DNA from: Cypionkella sp.
GTDB taxonomy: Bacteria > Pseudomonadota > Alphaproteobacteria > Rhodobacterales > Rhodobacteraceae
Reading direction: 5' to 3'
Assembly: GCF_030652235.1 (NCBI RefSeq)
Contig: NZ_JAUSBA010000034.1
Span: forward strand, 186,001 to 250,000
Length of the DNA stretch: 64,000 nucleotides
Shown: in pieces, positions 34,162 through 41,998 of the stretch
How the letters are laid out: each line of letters begins with the position of its first letter
Position numbering within the stretch: position 1 is the first letter of the stretch
Position numbers and translations under genes: made by a program
The notes under the pieces: generated by a model
The model's input: the letters and a program-made list of their open reading frames with translations, nothing else
What the model was told of the DNA's origin: nothing
Database searches by the model: none

Positions 34162-34336
34162 CGAAGCAAATTCCTCGCCCACATACGCGCAGGTTGCCTA
34201 GGATTTCCAAGCACAGCTGTCGTTACCGCATTATGGAACACTGTGACGCAGCGACGGTTTGTAGCCCAGATGGAATCATTGCGACAAGCAACACAAACCA
34301 TATGAAAATTTTCTCTACACGTTTCACGGGGAAATC

Positions 34337-34382
34337 GTGGTGCCCGGAGACGGAATTGAACCGCCGACACGCGGATTTTCAA
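34337..34382. other. attL: duplicated 3' end of tRNA-Phe
   Basis: These 46 bases are identical to 43849-43894 and reproduce the 3' part of tRNA-Phe, from the CCA end through the T arm and variable loop into the anticodon arm. After the repeat the sequences diverge (GCCGGG here, TCCGCT in the intact gene). Confidence 0.9.
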
Positions 34383-34607
34383 GCCGGGTCTATTGACACA
34401 AAATCAAAGTCTTACGATGCAAAACCGCGTCAAACCTTCCCCCAAGTATCAAAGCCTTACGCGGATTTTGTCAAACCCGTTTTGGGCGACATTGATGTAA
34501 AAACCTCCTCCCAAGAGTGCCAAAAAGGCGCGCTTCGCAGCACTCAAACTGCGACTGCTTTGTGTCATGCAATCCTCGCCTGCGACCCCGCCGACGCCCG
34601 CGAAATC

Positions 34608-34805
34608 ATGGCTGTGGCCTACGCTGATCTGTCCATCGGGATGCCGATTGCGCCACTTGTTGGCTTGATGGATGAGGCCGATTTCTGGGCTGACATGGCG
34701 ACAGTCGCTGAGTTGAAAGCCTACTGCCTCGCCTGCTTCACTCGCCTGCCTGCAAGCGATCAATCTGCTTTCCTCGCCTACGTCCAGCAGTCGAGGGCGG
34801 CATGA
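34608..34805 (+). CDS. Hypothetical element protein, start uncertain
   Basis: The reading frame ending at 34805 is open from before attL, so the true start is unclear. The first ATG inside the element is at 34608 (65 residues); TTG codons at 34482 and 34560 are alternatives, and the residues upstream of 34608 (ALCHAILACDPADARE) look coding. The C-terminal part has PLVGLMDEADFWADMATVAE and CFTRLPASDQSAFLAYVQ. It is coupled by ATGA to the ATPase gene. In an excised circle the same frame would be joined to an ATG at 43847. Function unknown. Confidence 0.45.
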   Translation: MAVAYADLSIGMPIAPLVGLMDEADFWADMATVAELKAYCLACFTRLPASDQSAFLAYVQQSRAA

Positions 34806-35992
34806 GTGTGGAAGATGTAAGGGCCGCGCTGCATCACGCCCAGGACGTAAATTTGCCCGATGATCTGGACCGGCAGCGCACAAATCCCCAGGCAACATCT
34901 GCGAGCGTTACCCCCTTGCGCGCTGGTGGCGACCAGCTGAGGCCGCGCGCCAAGGCGTTGCTGGCAGCGGCGGTATGGTCTGGCGACTTTGAGGCTTCGG
35001 TTGATCGCGACTATCTGGTGAAAGGTTGGCTCGACCGTGGCGCCGTGTCGGTGATCTACGGGCCGTCAAACGTGGGCAAGAGCTTCCTTGCCCTCGACCT
35101 GGCACACCACATTGCCAAGGGGCTGCAATGGGGCGGCCGACGCGTCAACGCGGGCCGGGTCCTGTATCTTGCGGCCGAAGGTGGCACGACCTTTGCCAAC
35201 CGGGTGGCGGCGCTGCAAGATCCTGCATTCTGGGTTTTGCAGGTCCCTTTGACCTTGACCGGCAAGGATAGCGCGGCGGTGGCGCTTTCGGAAATGATGC
35301 AGCACCTGGCCGCGACGGGCGGCGGGAAATTTGATCTGATCATCCTCGACACTCTGAGCCGCGTCATGGGCGGCAATGACGAAAACGCAGCGCCCGATAT
35401 TGCCGATCTGGTTCACAACCTCGACCATATCCGGCGCGGCACTGGCGCGCATGTTTTGATCGTGCATCACACTGGGAAGGATGCGGGACGCGGCGCGCGG
35501 GGCCATTCCTCGCTGCGAGCCGCAATCGACACAGAAATTGAACTTTCGCGGGATGACGAAACAGGGGTCATCACTGCGGAAGTGACAAAGCAACGCGATG
35601 GGCCGACCGGCTACAGGTTTGCCTATTGCCTTCGCCAAGTTGAACTTGGCCGGGATAGCGATGGCGACCCGGTGACGACCTGTCTTGTCGAGCCGACGGA
35701 TTCCGCACAGGCGGGCCGGGTGGTATTGTCGGATGCAGCGCAGAAGGCGGTTGGCATCCTCGACAAGATGGTTGCTGAGGGTGGCGAAGTTATCCGCCAC
35801 CCCAGCTACCCTGGCACGCCTTGCGTGCCATTAGCCGACTGGCGTGAGGCCTGTCTTTTAGAAGGTGCCGTGTCATCCGCTAAGGACCGGGATGGAAGGG
35901 GAAAGACCTTCCTTCGGGTCAGGTCAGACCTCGAGGCAGCGCACATTATCCTCATCCGTGACGAACGGGTCTGGAAGGTGCAGCATGCATAG
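34802..35992 (+). CDS. RepA-like AAA/RecA-fold ATPase
   Basis: This 396-residue protein has a P-loop (VSVIYGPSNVGKSFLALDLA, Walker A GPSNVGKS at about 86-93), a Walker B segment FDLIILDTLSRVMGG near 177-191 and HVLIVHHTGKDAGRGARGHS, as in the AAA_25/RepA group of hexameric helicase-like ATPases used by plasmids and phages. The N-terminal 60 residues have no clear domain. Immediately downstream is an array of TGTCCGG repeats, so a role in replication initiation of the excised element is likely. A packaging or partition ATPase is less likely. Confidence 0.75.
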   Translation: MSVEDVRAALHHAQDVNLPDDLDRQRTNPQATSASVTPLRAGGDQLRPRAKALLAAAVWSGDFEASVDRDYLVKGWLDRGAVSVIYGPSNVGKSFLALDLAHHIAKGLQWGGRRVNAGRVLYLAAEGGTTFANRVAALQDPAFWVLQVPLTLTGKDSAAVALSEMMQHLAATGGGKFDLIILDTLSRVMGGNDENAAPDIADLVHNLDHIRRGTGAHVLIVHHTGKDAGRGARGHSSLRAAIDTEIELSRDDETGVITAEVTKQRDGPTGYRFAYCLRQVELGRDSDGDPVTTCLVEPTDSAQAGRVVLSDAAQKAVGILDKMVAEGGEVIRHPSYPGTPCVPLADWREACLLEGAVSSAKDRDGRGKTFLRVRSDLEAAHIILIRDERVWKVQHA

Positions 35993-36056
35993 CTTGCCCT
36001 CTATCCAATTGGCATTGCTGAATAAATCGCCAACCCTCGCTTCGTCCGACTGCACC

Positions 36057-36238
36057 CGGACATGCAGCCATGTCCGGGCATGTCCGGGCATGTCCGGGTG
36101 TCCGGACATTGCATCATGTCCGGCAATGTCCGGGCATGTCCGGGCGGCAACTAACGTATTGATAACAAATAATAACACCCCGGACATGTGGCAGATATCC
36201 CATGTCCGGACACAGGCACACGGCGTTATGTGTTCCGG
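36057..36238. repeat. Iteron-like array of TGTCCGG / TGTCCGGACA
   Basis: At least ten copies of TGTCCGG in either orientation fall within about 180 bp. Three successive copies at 36071, 36081 and 36091 are spaced exactly 10 bp apart (unit CATGTCCGGG), and two copies form the full palindrome TGTCCGGACA (about 36100 and 36204). An AT-richer stretch, CGTATTGATAACAAATAATA, lies within the array. The array directly follows the RepA-like gene and resembles a replication origin or a multi-site operator. Confidence 0.7.
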
Positions 36239-36247
36239 ACACTTGGG

Positions 36248-36286
36248 GGGAAAGGGGAAACCCCCCTTAGGGGGGTTCCCCTTCCC
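36248..36286. repeat. Long GC-rich inverted repeat next to the iterons
   Basis: CCCCCC and GGGGGG flank the loop TTA, and the stem continues outward through AA/TT, GGGG/CCCC and AA/TT with one-base A bulges on the left arm. The structure is strong and could act as a terminator for the ATPase gene or as an origin element. Confidence 0.65.
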
Positions 36287-36342
36287 ACCTCCGGGATACG
36301 CCCGAAACCGTTTGGTCTGTCTGGTGCTGGGGAGTTCTAGCG

Positions 36343-36786
36343 ATGAATAGAAGTGCTCGAAGGAAACTCGCCGCGAATGCCGACGCTCTGTCGGTGCTGA
36401 TGGCTGCATCGTGCTTGGGCTACAGCAAGGCCGGGGCATTGGGGCGGATCAAGGACGCTGCTGCCACCAAGGCGCTCGAGGGTGCCTTCGCCTCGATGCT
36501 GCGCCAAGGGGGCGAGCCGGTGGTGATCCAGATCGGCAATGAGGTGGCGAACGCCTTTCCCTTCCAGTCGGTGCCTGATGTGATTTTCGCCTCTCTGGCA
36601 AAAGCATGGCTTGCCGTTGGCATCGACCGCGCAGGCAGGGGAACCTACGCCATGCGGCGGCTGGTGATCGCAGGCGGCACAGAGGCGCAAGAGCGTGACA
36701 TTGCCGAAGTCGCCATGCTGGGCGAACTGGCGCGCGAGCTAAATGTTCCCGGCTTTCCTGTCGGGACAACGGCGGGGCGCAGATAA
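36343..36786 (+). CDS. Hypothetical element protein, 147 residues
   Basis: The frame codes for a soluble, mostly helical protein without motifs that I recognise (LGYSKAGALGRIKDAAATKA, AMRRLVIAGGTEAQERDIAE). A purine-rich GGGGAG is about twelve bases upstream of the ATG. Position before the protease and capsid genes would suit a small packaging or head-related factor, but nothing in the sequence shows that. Confidence 0.55.
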   Translation: MNRSARRKLAANADALSVLMAASCLGYSKAGALGRIKDAAATKALEGAFASMLRQGGEPVVIQIGNEVANAFPFQSVPDVIFASLAKAWLAVGIDRAGRGTYAMRRLVIAGGTEAQERDIAEVAMLGELARELNVPGFPVGTTAGRR

Positions 36787-37079
36787 TGGCGCTCGGGTCC
36801 TTCCTAGGCAAACTCTGCACACGGGTAATTCGCACCCCGTTACATCGAAGTGGGGTATTATTTTACCACCTTACTGTCGATGTTGCTGTTGTTGGCCTTG
36901 ATATCATTGGTGAAAAATCAAGCGAATTGGCTGGGTGGGCCATGTGTCGGGCACAAAATCACCCCCGTTATTCGGTGAGTGGGAAAACCCCGAAACAGCG
37001 CGGCCTTTGCCTCCGTGGGTGGCGTGGCGCTGAATTTAATCAATCTTACCTTCCGACCCCCAACAAATTGGAGAGAACA

Positions 37080-37346
37080 ATGGATCCTGGGATGACCTCT
37101 GACGAAAGAGTGTGCGCTACGGTAGTGGCAGAACTTCACCATGCGATGCGGCACCTGATGGGCGTTAACGGCTTGTCGGTGACTGAAATACTTTCCGTCA
37201 TGCACGCGGAAATTGTCACGCAAATAACATCGGTCTTTGGCGGGCGCGTTGCAGCGGAGTGTTGCGAAGCTGCTGCGAAGCGGGTGGCTGAAATGCCGCC
37301 CAAGGCCGATTTCGCGGCAGATATCAGCGGCGCGGTGATGCAGTGA
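37080..37346 (+). CDS. Hypothetical element protein, 88 residues
   Basis: The start at 37080 is chosen for the GGAGAG site before it. The frame is open further upstream to an ATG at 36786 that would overlap the previous stop (TAATG) and give 186 residues, so a longer product cannot be excluded. The 88-residue form is helical (VCATVVAELHHAMRHLMGVN) with paired cysteines (AECCEAAAKR). The stop overlaps the GTG start of the protease gene. Function unknown. Confidence 0.5.
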   Translation: MDPGMTSDERVCATVVAELHHAMRHLMGVNGLSVTEILSVMHAEIVTQITSVFGGRVAAECCEAAAKRVAEMPPKADFAADISGAVMQ

Positions 37347-37963
37347 ATCCGCGCTTTGACCTTACCGGCGAAATTGGCATCGACGCCGCAACCGGTGCCT
37401 CGATCGGCGCGTTCTGCGATGCGAACCCAGGCCCGATCGACGTCTTCATAAACAGCTTTGGTGGCATCGCGACCGAAGGCGCGGCGATATTTGCGGCGCT
37501 CGAGCGGCACGGGAACGCCACGGCGCTTGTGCAGGGTGTTGCGGCCAGTGCGGCCTCTCTGGCGATGCTGGGCGCAAAGCAGGTGCTGATCGCGGACTCG
37601 GCCCTAGTGATGATCCACGAACCCGGCGCGCTTGCCTTCGGCACGTCTGTCGACATGCGCGCGATGGCCGCAACTCTGGAAAAGATGACGGCGGTTTACG
37701 CCGCCATTTATTCCCGCGCGACCGGCAATCCCGTGGCGCGGGTCGCGGCCTGGATGGCCGAAGAAACCTGGCTTACCGCCGAGGAAGCGGTGGCGCTCAA
37801 CTTCGCCGATGCGATTGCACCGGCAGGCAAAGACGTGGCGGTTATAGCCGCGGCTTTCGACTATCGGAAATTCAAAGCTGCGCCGCCACACCTAGTTGCG
37901 CAGGCATTGAAAAACGGCTGGGCGACCGTATCGCCCGAACCCAAGAATGGATTGAACGCATGA
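37343..37963 (+). CDS. ClpP-like prohead maturation protease
   Basis: The 206-residue protein starts at a GTG that overlaps the previous stop. It has the ClpP-type crotonase fold of phage head proteases: IDVFINSFGGIATEGAAIFA, the nucleophile serine in GVAASAASLAMLGA (about Ser69) and the catalytic histidine in VMIHEPGA (His92). Such proteases process scaffold and capsid proteins during head assembly. Its end overlaps the capsid gene by ATGA, the usual protease-capsid pairing. Confidence 0.85.
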   Translation: MNPRFDLTGEIGIDAATGASIGAFCDANPGPIDVFINSFGGIATEGAAIFAALERHGNATALVQGVAASAASLAMLGAKQVLIADSALVMIHEPGALAFGTSVDMRAMAATLEKMTAVYAAIYSRATGNPVARVAAWMAEETWLTAEEAVALNFADAIAPAGKDVAVIAAAFDYRKFKAAPPHLVAQALKNGWATVSPEPKNGLNA

Positions 37964-39468
37964 ACGCGATTCTCAACACTACCGGGCAAGTTCCGGCACG
38001 AACTTTGGCCCAAATGCGGCTGGTGGCGTCGAAGGCCGATCTGAAACCGGCGCTGATGGAAGCTTTCGCCGAGGGCGCGGCGGCGCGTGGTTTGACGGCC
38101 GTGCAGGCTCAAGCGGCGATTGCCGGTGTCATTTTCATGGCAACGAACCCACTTGCTCGGAACGTCGACGACGCCACACTGATCAAATTGACCGATGAAT
38201 TTCTTGCGAAGGTCAAAGGCGACACGACCGGCACTAAGGTCGAGACGCCAGTCGAGCCGACCGCATTGGCAGGGGAAGTCTTGATGGCATACCTCGCCGC
38301 CGAAGATGCGAAACAGCCGGTTCCGCGAAATCACACGGCGCATGTTGGTCAGTCTTGGGACAGCCCCGCCGCAATGGCCCACAAAATTGCAGACGCCCGC
38401 GCTGCTGCCATTGCCCCGATGATGGGCCTCAAGCATGAGCCTACCGTGGGCCGGGAGCTTGGCCCCAACACGCTGGACCATGCGCGCCAGTGGGCAAAGC
38501 AAAGCGGCGCGCAGATGCGCAGCGAAGCCGATATGATGGAAGCATTCGTCACGGGCCGAGTCACCGGCAAGATTGCATACATGTCCGGATCGCATACGAC
38601 TTCGGACTTTCCCACCATCGCGGGTGGTTCTGTCCAGATCTTGATTGGCCGCGCCCTCGAGCAGACTCCGGTTGGTCTGGCGCTTTGTGCCAGCAAGATC
38701 ACGGCAAGCGATTGGCGCGCCCGTAAGATGCCCAACGCATCGGCTGCAAGCTCGTTGACAAAGGTTGGCGAGGCCGGCGAGGTGAAGTTCCGCACGATTG
38801 ACACCAGTGGCGAAGCGGTGCCGGCACCTGATCGTTATGCCGGTGCCTTCCGCGCGACCGAGGAACTGCTGACGAATGCGGCGGCTGGTGGCTATGACCT
38901 CGAGATTGCGATTGCAAAGGCGCTGTTGGACGCCGCACAGGAATCGCAACGGAGTGTCTTGGCGGCGGCGATCACGGGTAACGCGGCTATGGCTGACGGA
39001 AACCTTATGTTTTCTTCGCAGCACGCGAACATCGCGGGCGCGGCATCGGCGATCACCGTGACCAGCCTGGGCGCGGCGCGAACGGCAATGCAGCGGTTTA
39101 TTGACAGCCGCAAAGCCGCGCGCCCAGTGACGCCATATATCATCCTGGTGCCGCCAGAAAAGCAAACCGAGGCTGAGCAGATCATTGCCCAGATCACTGC
39201 GACAAAGTCATCTGATGCAAACCCATTCGCGGGCAATCTTCAGGTGGTTTCCGACCCTGGCCTTGCGGGAACTGCGACTTATCATTGGTATGTGTTGCCC
39301 AATCCGGCCACGACCGATGGCTTGGCGCTGATCACGATGGAAGGCATGGATTCGCCGCAAGTCGAGGCGCGCGACGCTTGGCCGGATTTTGGGATGACCT
39401 GGCGCGTCCAATGGCCTCTGGCGGCGGCATTCATCCGCTCGAGCTGGTATCGCACCCAAGGCGCGTAA
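37960..39468 (+). CDS. Phage major capsid protein
   Basis: The 502-residue protein is a major head protein. The first 110 residues look like a helical scaffold region that the adjacent protease could remove. The capsid part includes a basic assembly segment (MPNASAASSLTKVGEAGEVK), GNAAMADGNLMFSSQHANIA, YIILVPPEKQTEAEQIIAQI, ANPFAGNLQVVSDPGLAG and a C-terminal GMTWRVQWPLAAAFIRSSWY, all characteristic of HK97-fold capsid genes. No portal, terminase or connector gene is adjacent, which is odd for a prophage. A GC-rich hairpin follows at 39493. Confidence 0.85.
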   Translation: MNAILNTTGQVPARTLAQMRLVASKADLKPALMEAFAEGAAARGLTAVQAQAAIAGVIFMATNPLARNVDDATLIKLTDEFLAKVKGDTTGTKVETPVEPTALAGEVLMAYLAAEDAKQPVPRNHTAHVGQSWDSPAAMAHKIADARAAAIAPMMGLKHEPTVGRELGPNTLDHARQWAKQSGAQMRSEADMMEAFVTGRVTGKIAYMSGSHTTSDFPTIAGGSVQILIGRALEQTPVGLALCASKITASDWRARKMPNASAASSLTKVGEAGEVKFRTIDTSGEAVPAPDRYAGAFRATEELLTNAAAGGYDLEIAIAKALLDAAQESQRSVLAAAITGNAAMADGNLMFSSQHANIAGAASAITVTSLGAARTAMQRFIDSRKAARPVTPYIILVPPEKQTEAEQIIAQITATKSSDANPFAGNLQVVSDPGLAGTATYHWYVLPNPATTDGLALITMEGMDSPQVEARDAWPDFGMTWRVQWPLAAAFIRSSWYRTQGA

Positions 39469-39492
39469 ACACGCGCAGGAGGGGCGGCAAGG

Positions 39493-39516
39493 GCCGGGCA
39501 GGGAAACCTGCCCGGC
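39493..39516 (+). terminator. Hairpin after the capsid gene
   Basis: GCCGGGCAGG-GAAA-CCTGCCCGGC is a perfect 10-bp stem with a GNRA loop, 25 bp after the capsid stop. The following TTCGTC is only weakly T-rich. Confidence 0.7.
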
Positions 39517-39695
39517 TTCGTCATGCTTGGGGTTACGCGTCAACCTTCCAGGAGACTAGAGGCGGTAGGGGGTCATCTAAGCGATAGGCTGGGGCATTAG
39601 TAAGTGCAGGCGATATCAGCACCAGTTCAGGTCGCTGGAAGGCCGTTCCCGCTTAAAGTGAAAGGCGCAACGGCGGGGATGATGGTGAAGAAGAG

Positions 39696-40280
39696 TCAGC
39701 CACTAGGCTGTGCGGCAGAGTATTCTGCTATTACCCACAACACGCCTTGGAGAACGCCATAGAGCACTGCGGTTATGCCGATAAGCATTGCCGCAGTTCC
39801 AACTAAAATAACCCACTGAGGCCAAGCACGCTGAGGAAACATGTTAATTTGCTTTCCCAGGCCTGACTTCCAACGCACGTTCAGGACCACTGGCAAGTCT
39901 CTAAATGTGTCAATTATCGACAGTGTGAACGCTTCATAGCCTGAAAGATTGGGAATCGAAATGACCAGCCGTCCATCCGGCAAGAGAGAAAGAGTATGTT
40001 GGCGTGGATTCCAAATCTCAAAATGCTGAGGCCGCCAATTCAGAATGATTTCAATATCTTCTATTGAGGCGCGTCCGACATTCTGAAACCATATCTGTTG
40101 GGTTCTTACAGGGAAGCTGCCATCTTCATCTAGGCGCGGCAATGAGTAGTAATGTTGGTGCGAAACTGACCAAATGAGCTTGCCGCGAGCGACAAGCAAT
40201 CTGCCTCCGATGCCCGTTAATACTGCAAGCAGAATTGCCTGCCAGAAACCAGAGTCTAAAATTTGGCTAAACCATTCCAT
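39696..40280 (-). CDS. Hypothetical membrane protein of the element, 194 residues
   Basis: Hydrophobic segments near both ends (WQAILLAVLTGIGGRLLVA and WVILVGTAAMLIGITAVLYG) enclose about 120 soluble residues of beta-rich character (VRTQQIWFQNVGRASIEDIE). It lies on the opposite strand to the capsid gene and downstream of the XRE repressor, a usual place for lysogeny-conversion or anti-phage cargo. Base composition is lower in GC than its neighbours, which fits recent acquisition. Function unknown. Confidence 0.6.
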   Translation of the reverse strand: MEWFSQILDSGFWQAILLAVLTGIGGRLLVARGKLIWSVSHQHYYSLPRLDEDGSFPVRTQQIWFQNVGRASIEDIEIILNWRPQHFEIWNPRQHTLSLLPDGRLVISIPNLSGYEAFTLSIIDTFRDLPVVLNVRWKSGLGKQINMFPQRAWPQWVILVGTAAMLIGITAVLYGVLQGVLWVIAEYSAAQPSG

Positions 40281-40422
40281 GTCGCAGCTTTCCGCACTCT
40301 TTTGCCAGCCGAATTGCCAGCCTCGGCTATGTGTATCATACGGCCCTGATCAACGCGTGGAATTTCTGGCTTAGCGGTTTTGGGGGGCCAGGATCGGCAA
40401 CCCTTACTTCATGAATCAGCGA

Positions 40423-40857
40423 CTACAGACCATAGGCCTTCGCTGCGCTGCCAATCACCAATCCCATGATCTGCGAAATCGCGGTCCTTCCAGCTTCGCT
40501 AGCAGCTCCTCCTGCAACCTTTTTGAGCGCAGAGCCGACTGAGGGGCTATCAGCTAATGGCGACACTTGGCCAAGTATGTTCATGCCTTGTTGTGTCAGG
40601 GATACACCCATAACGTTAGCCTCAAAACTTTGGTTGAAGCGAATAAAGCCTTCATCGCGCATCCAGAGCAAAAGATGATCAAACACCAGTTCTTGGTCAT
40701 ATTTGCTTGTAACGTGCGTCTTGGTCATCACCTCGAGGTAGTGAAAATCGCAGCGTTGAGGCCAAATCTCGTATAGTTCGCCCAAGATAAAGGCCGCCCA
40801 AGCTTGGCCGGTTTCTGCGTTTGAAACATATCGCACTTCGTGGCTTTCATCCGGCAT
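40423..40857 (-). CDS. Hypothetical element protein, 144 residues
   Basis: The N-terminal 95 residues look like a compact helical domain, possibly a winged helix (LGELYEIWPQRCDFHYLEVM, LLLWMRDEGFIRFNQSFEAN), and the C-terminus is small-residue-rich (KKVAGGAASEAGRTAISQIM). It overlaps the upstream XRE repressor gene by 11 bp and so is probably cotranscribed with it. No family is recognised. Cargo or phage-exclusion functions are possible but unproven. Confidence 0.6.
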   Translation of the reverse strand: MPDESHEVRYVSNAETGQAWAAFILGELYEIWPQRCDFHYLEVMTKTHVTSKYDQELVFDHLLLWMRDEGFIRFNQSFEANVMGVSLTQQGMNILGQVSPLADSPSVGSALKKVAGGAASEAGRTAISQIMGLVIGSAAKAYGL

Positions 40858-41110
40858 TCCGAGGATCCTTCTTTAAGCGCACCCCTGCGCCTTCGCCATT
40901 TTCTGAGACGAAGATCACCCCGGCCGTTTCCAAGGCGGTGCAAATGGCATCACCAGTCGCAGCTCTGCCACCTATGTCGCCATCGGCAGATTCGAGCCGT
41001 TTGATAGTGGGCTCCGAAATTCCCGACGCTCGCGCAAGATCAGATTGCGACCAGCCAAGCAACGCCCGTGCCGCCTTCACCTGCCGTATTGATACTTTTG
41101 GTATTGACAA
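40847..41110 (-). CDS. XRE-family repressor of the element
   Basis: The 87-residue protein is a single Cro/CI-type helix-turn-helix (RQVKAARALLGWSQSDLARA, SGISEPTIKRLESADGDIGG). It is transcribed divergently from the small plus-strand genes that lead to the excisionase and integrase. An inverted repeat that overlaps the -10 box of that opposite promoter is its probable operator. This arrangement fits a lysogeny repressor. Confidence 0.8.
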   Translation of the reverse strand: MSIPKVSIRQVKAARALLGWSQSDLARASGISEPTIKRLESADGDIGGRAATGDAICTALETAGVIFVSENGEGAGVRLKKDPRNAG

Positions 41111-41145
41111 CTTGATTGCCCTTATTTGATACTATCCGTATTAAA
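41104..41145 (+). promoter_or_regulatory. Early promoter with XRE operator
   Basis: TTGACA (41104-41109) and TGATAC (41127-41132) are separated by 17 bases, a near-ideal sigma70 pair. An inverted repeat, TTTGATAC-TATCC-GTATTAAA (41125-41145), covers the -10 box and the start region. A related GTATTGATAC lies about 20 bp upstream inside the repressor gene. Confidence 0.65.
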
Positions 41146-41167
41146 CCATCGAAATGGAGTTAAATCA

Positions 41168-41371
41168 ATGGCCCAACAAACCCCGATTCATCGGGCCGGT
41201 ATAGGCTTGCCTGTCGCTAGACTGTTCGACGTTCACGACATGCTGACCCTCGCCTTGGACGCGACCGATGGCGATGCGCAGCGCTGGCAATTGCCAGAGG
41301 CTCGCGGCTACATGCGCAACGCCCTGCGCCAAGTGAAGCGGTTGCTTCCATCGGAAGGCGGTGCCCAATGA
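41168..41371 (+). CDS. Small element protein, 67 residues
   Basis: The ATG at 41168 is preceded by GGAG. The product has a helical basic C-terminus (MRNALRQVKRLLPSEGG). It is the first gene after the divergent promoter and is coupled by ATGA to the next. Function unknown. Confidence 0.5.
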   Translation: MAQQTPIHRAGIGLPVARLFDVHDMLTLALDATDGDAQRWQLPEARGYMRNALRQVKRLLPSEGGAQ

Positions 41372-41580
41372 CCGAGCCGAATCCTGCGCTGGACAGCGCG
41401 CCCGACCTACCGGCGATTTCCGACATTCTCCTTGATACACTCCAGTTGCAGGGCCTGATCGAGGCGCTCGACATGCTGCAAGAGCTGGGCGGTGCGAAGT
41501 CCGCGCCGATCTGGGCGGTGGTCACAAGCGCGGTGCCGCTCGCGCGCAAGATTTCCCGCGATATTGAGAGGGTGATGTGA
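41368..41580 (+). CDS. Small element protein, 70 residues
   Basis: The product is acidic in its first half and helical throughout (LIEALDMLQELGGAKSAPIW, ARKISRDIERVM). Its stop overlaps the next start (TGATG). The tight coupling with its neighbours supports translation. Function unknown. Confidence 0.5.
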   Translation: MTEPNPALDSAPDLPAISDILLDTLQLQGLIEALDMLQELGGAKSAPIWAVVTSAVPLARKISRDIERVM

Positions 41581-41894
41581 TGGGCACCAAATTCACGCGC
41601 CGCACCCTGCTGACAGCCGCACCTGTGCTTGCTCTGGCCTTCATGCCGGAATCACCCGCCCTGCCGCCAAGCGGTCCGCCGCAGCTTGTGGTCGAGGATA
41701 ATTCCTTGCTCTAGTTTTTCCAGACTTTGCGACGGATGGACAAAGCAGGCCATGCAAGAATGGTGGAAATGTTGCAAACACACGATCACAAGATTTTCAA
41801 TGCCCTTGCAGACCCAGTCGAACGCTACTGCGCAGAGCTAGGCGCTGCGGATCCTTTGCCGATCAATGACAAGCGCGAGCGAGCAATGATCTAA
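41580..41894 (+). pseudogene. Exported-protein-like frame interrupted by an in-frame TAG
   Basis: The frame starts at 41580, overlapping the previous stop, with a Tat-like N-terminus FTRRTLLTAAPVLALAF. A TAG at 41712-41714 ends the first 44 codons. The same frame then stays open for 59 more codons to TAA at 41892, encoding helix-forming, coding-like residues (MDKAGHARMVEMLQTHDHKI). Either a 103-residue protein has been disrupted by an amber mutation, or the TAG separates a 44-residue peptide from a second peptide starting at the ATG at 41736. Suppression of the TAG is a third possibility. Confidence 0.5.
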
Positions 41895-41908
41895 AACAGG
41901 TTCGGAAA

Positions 41909-41967
41909 AACCCGTATTGACACAGGGGGATCAACGGGTTTATCTGAACCCATCCACAAACGGGTTC
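41909..41967 (+). promoter_or_regulatory. Promoter and operators before the MerR-like gene
   Basis: TTGACA (41917-41922) and TTATCT (41940-41945) are 17 bases apart. AACCCGT (41909-41915) and ACGGGTT (41934-41940) form an inverted repeat around the spacer, and GAACCC (41946-41951) with GGGTTC (41962-41967) forms another downstream. Control by the following MerR-like protein is inferred. Confidence 0.6.
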
Positions 41968-41998
41968 GGGTGGCCCGATAGATATTTAGGAACAGAGA

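Noticed and set aside
34337-34382. A second tRNA-Phe gene at the left end of the element
   Set aside because: Only the 3' 46 bases are present; the anticodon stem is not completed and no 5' half exists, so it is an attachment-site duplicate.
35865-36350. A plus-strand frame running through the TGTCCGG array
   Set aside because: It overlaps the ATPase gene heavily, and its middle is only the translated repeat; I prefer a non-coding array.
37861-39165. A 434-codon minus-strand frame opposite the capsid gene
   Set aside because: Composition is shadow-like (His, Arg and Cys rich), and the plus strand has the coupled protease-capsid pair.
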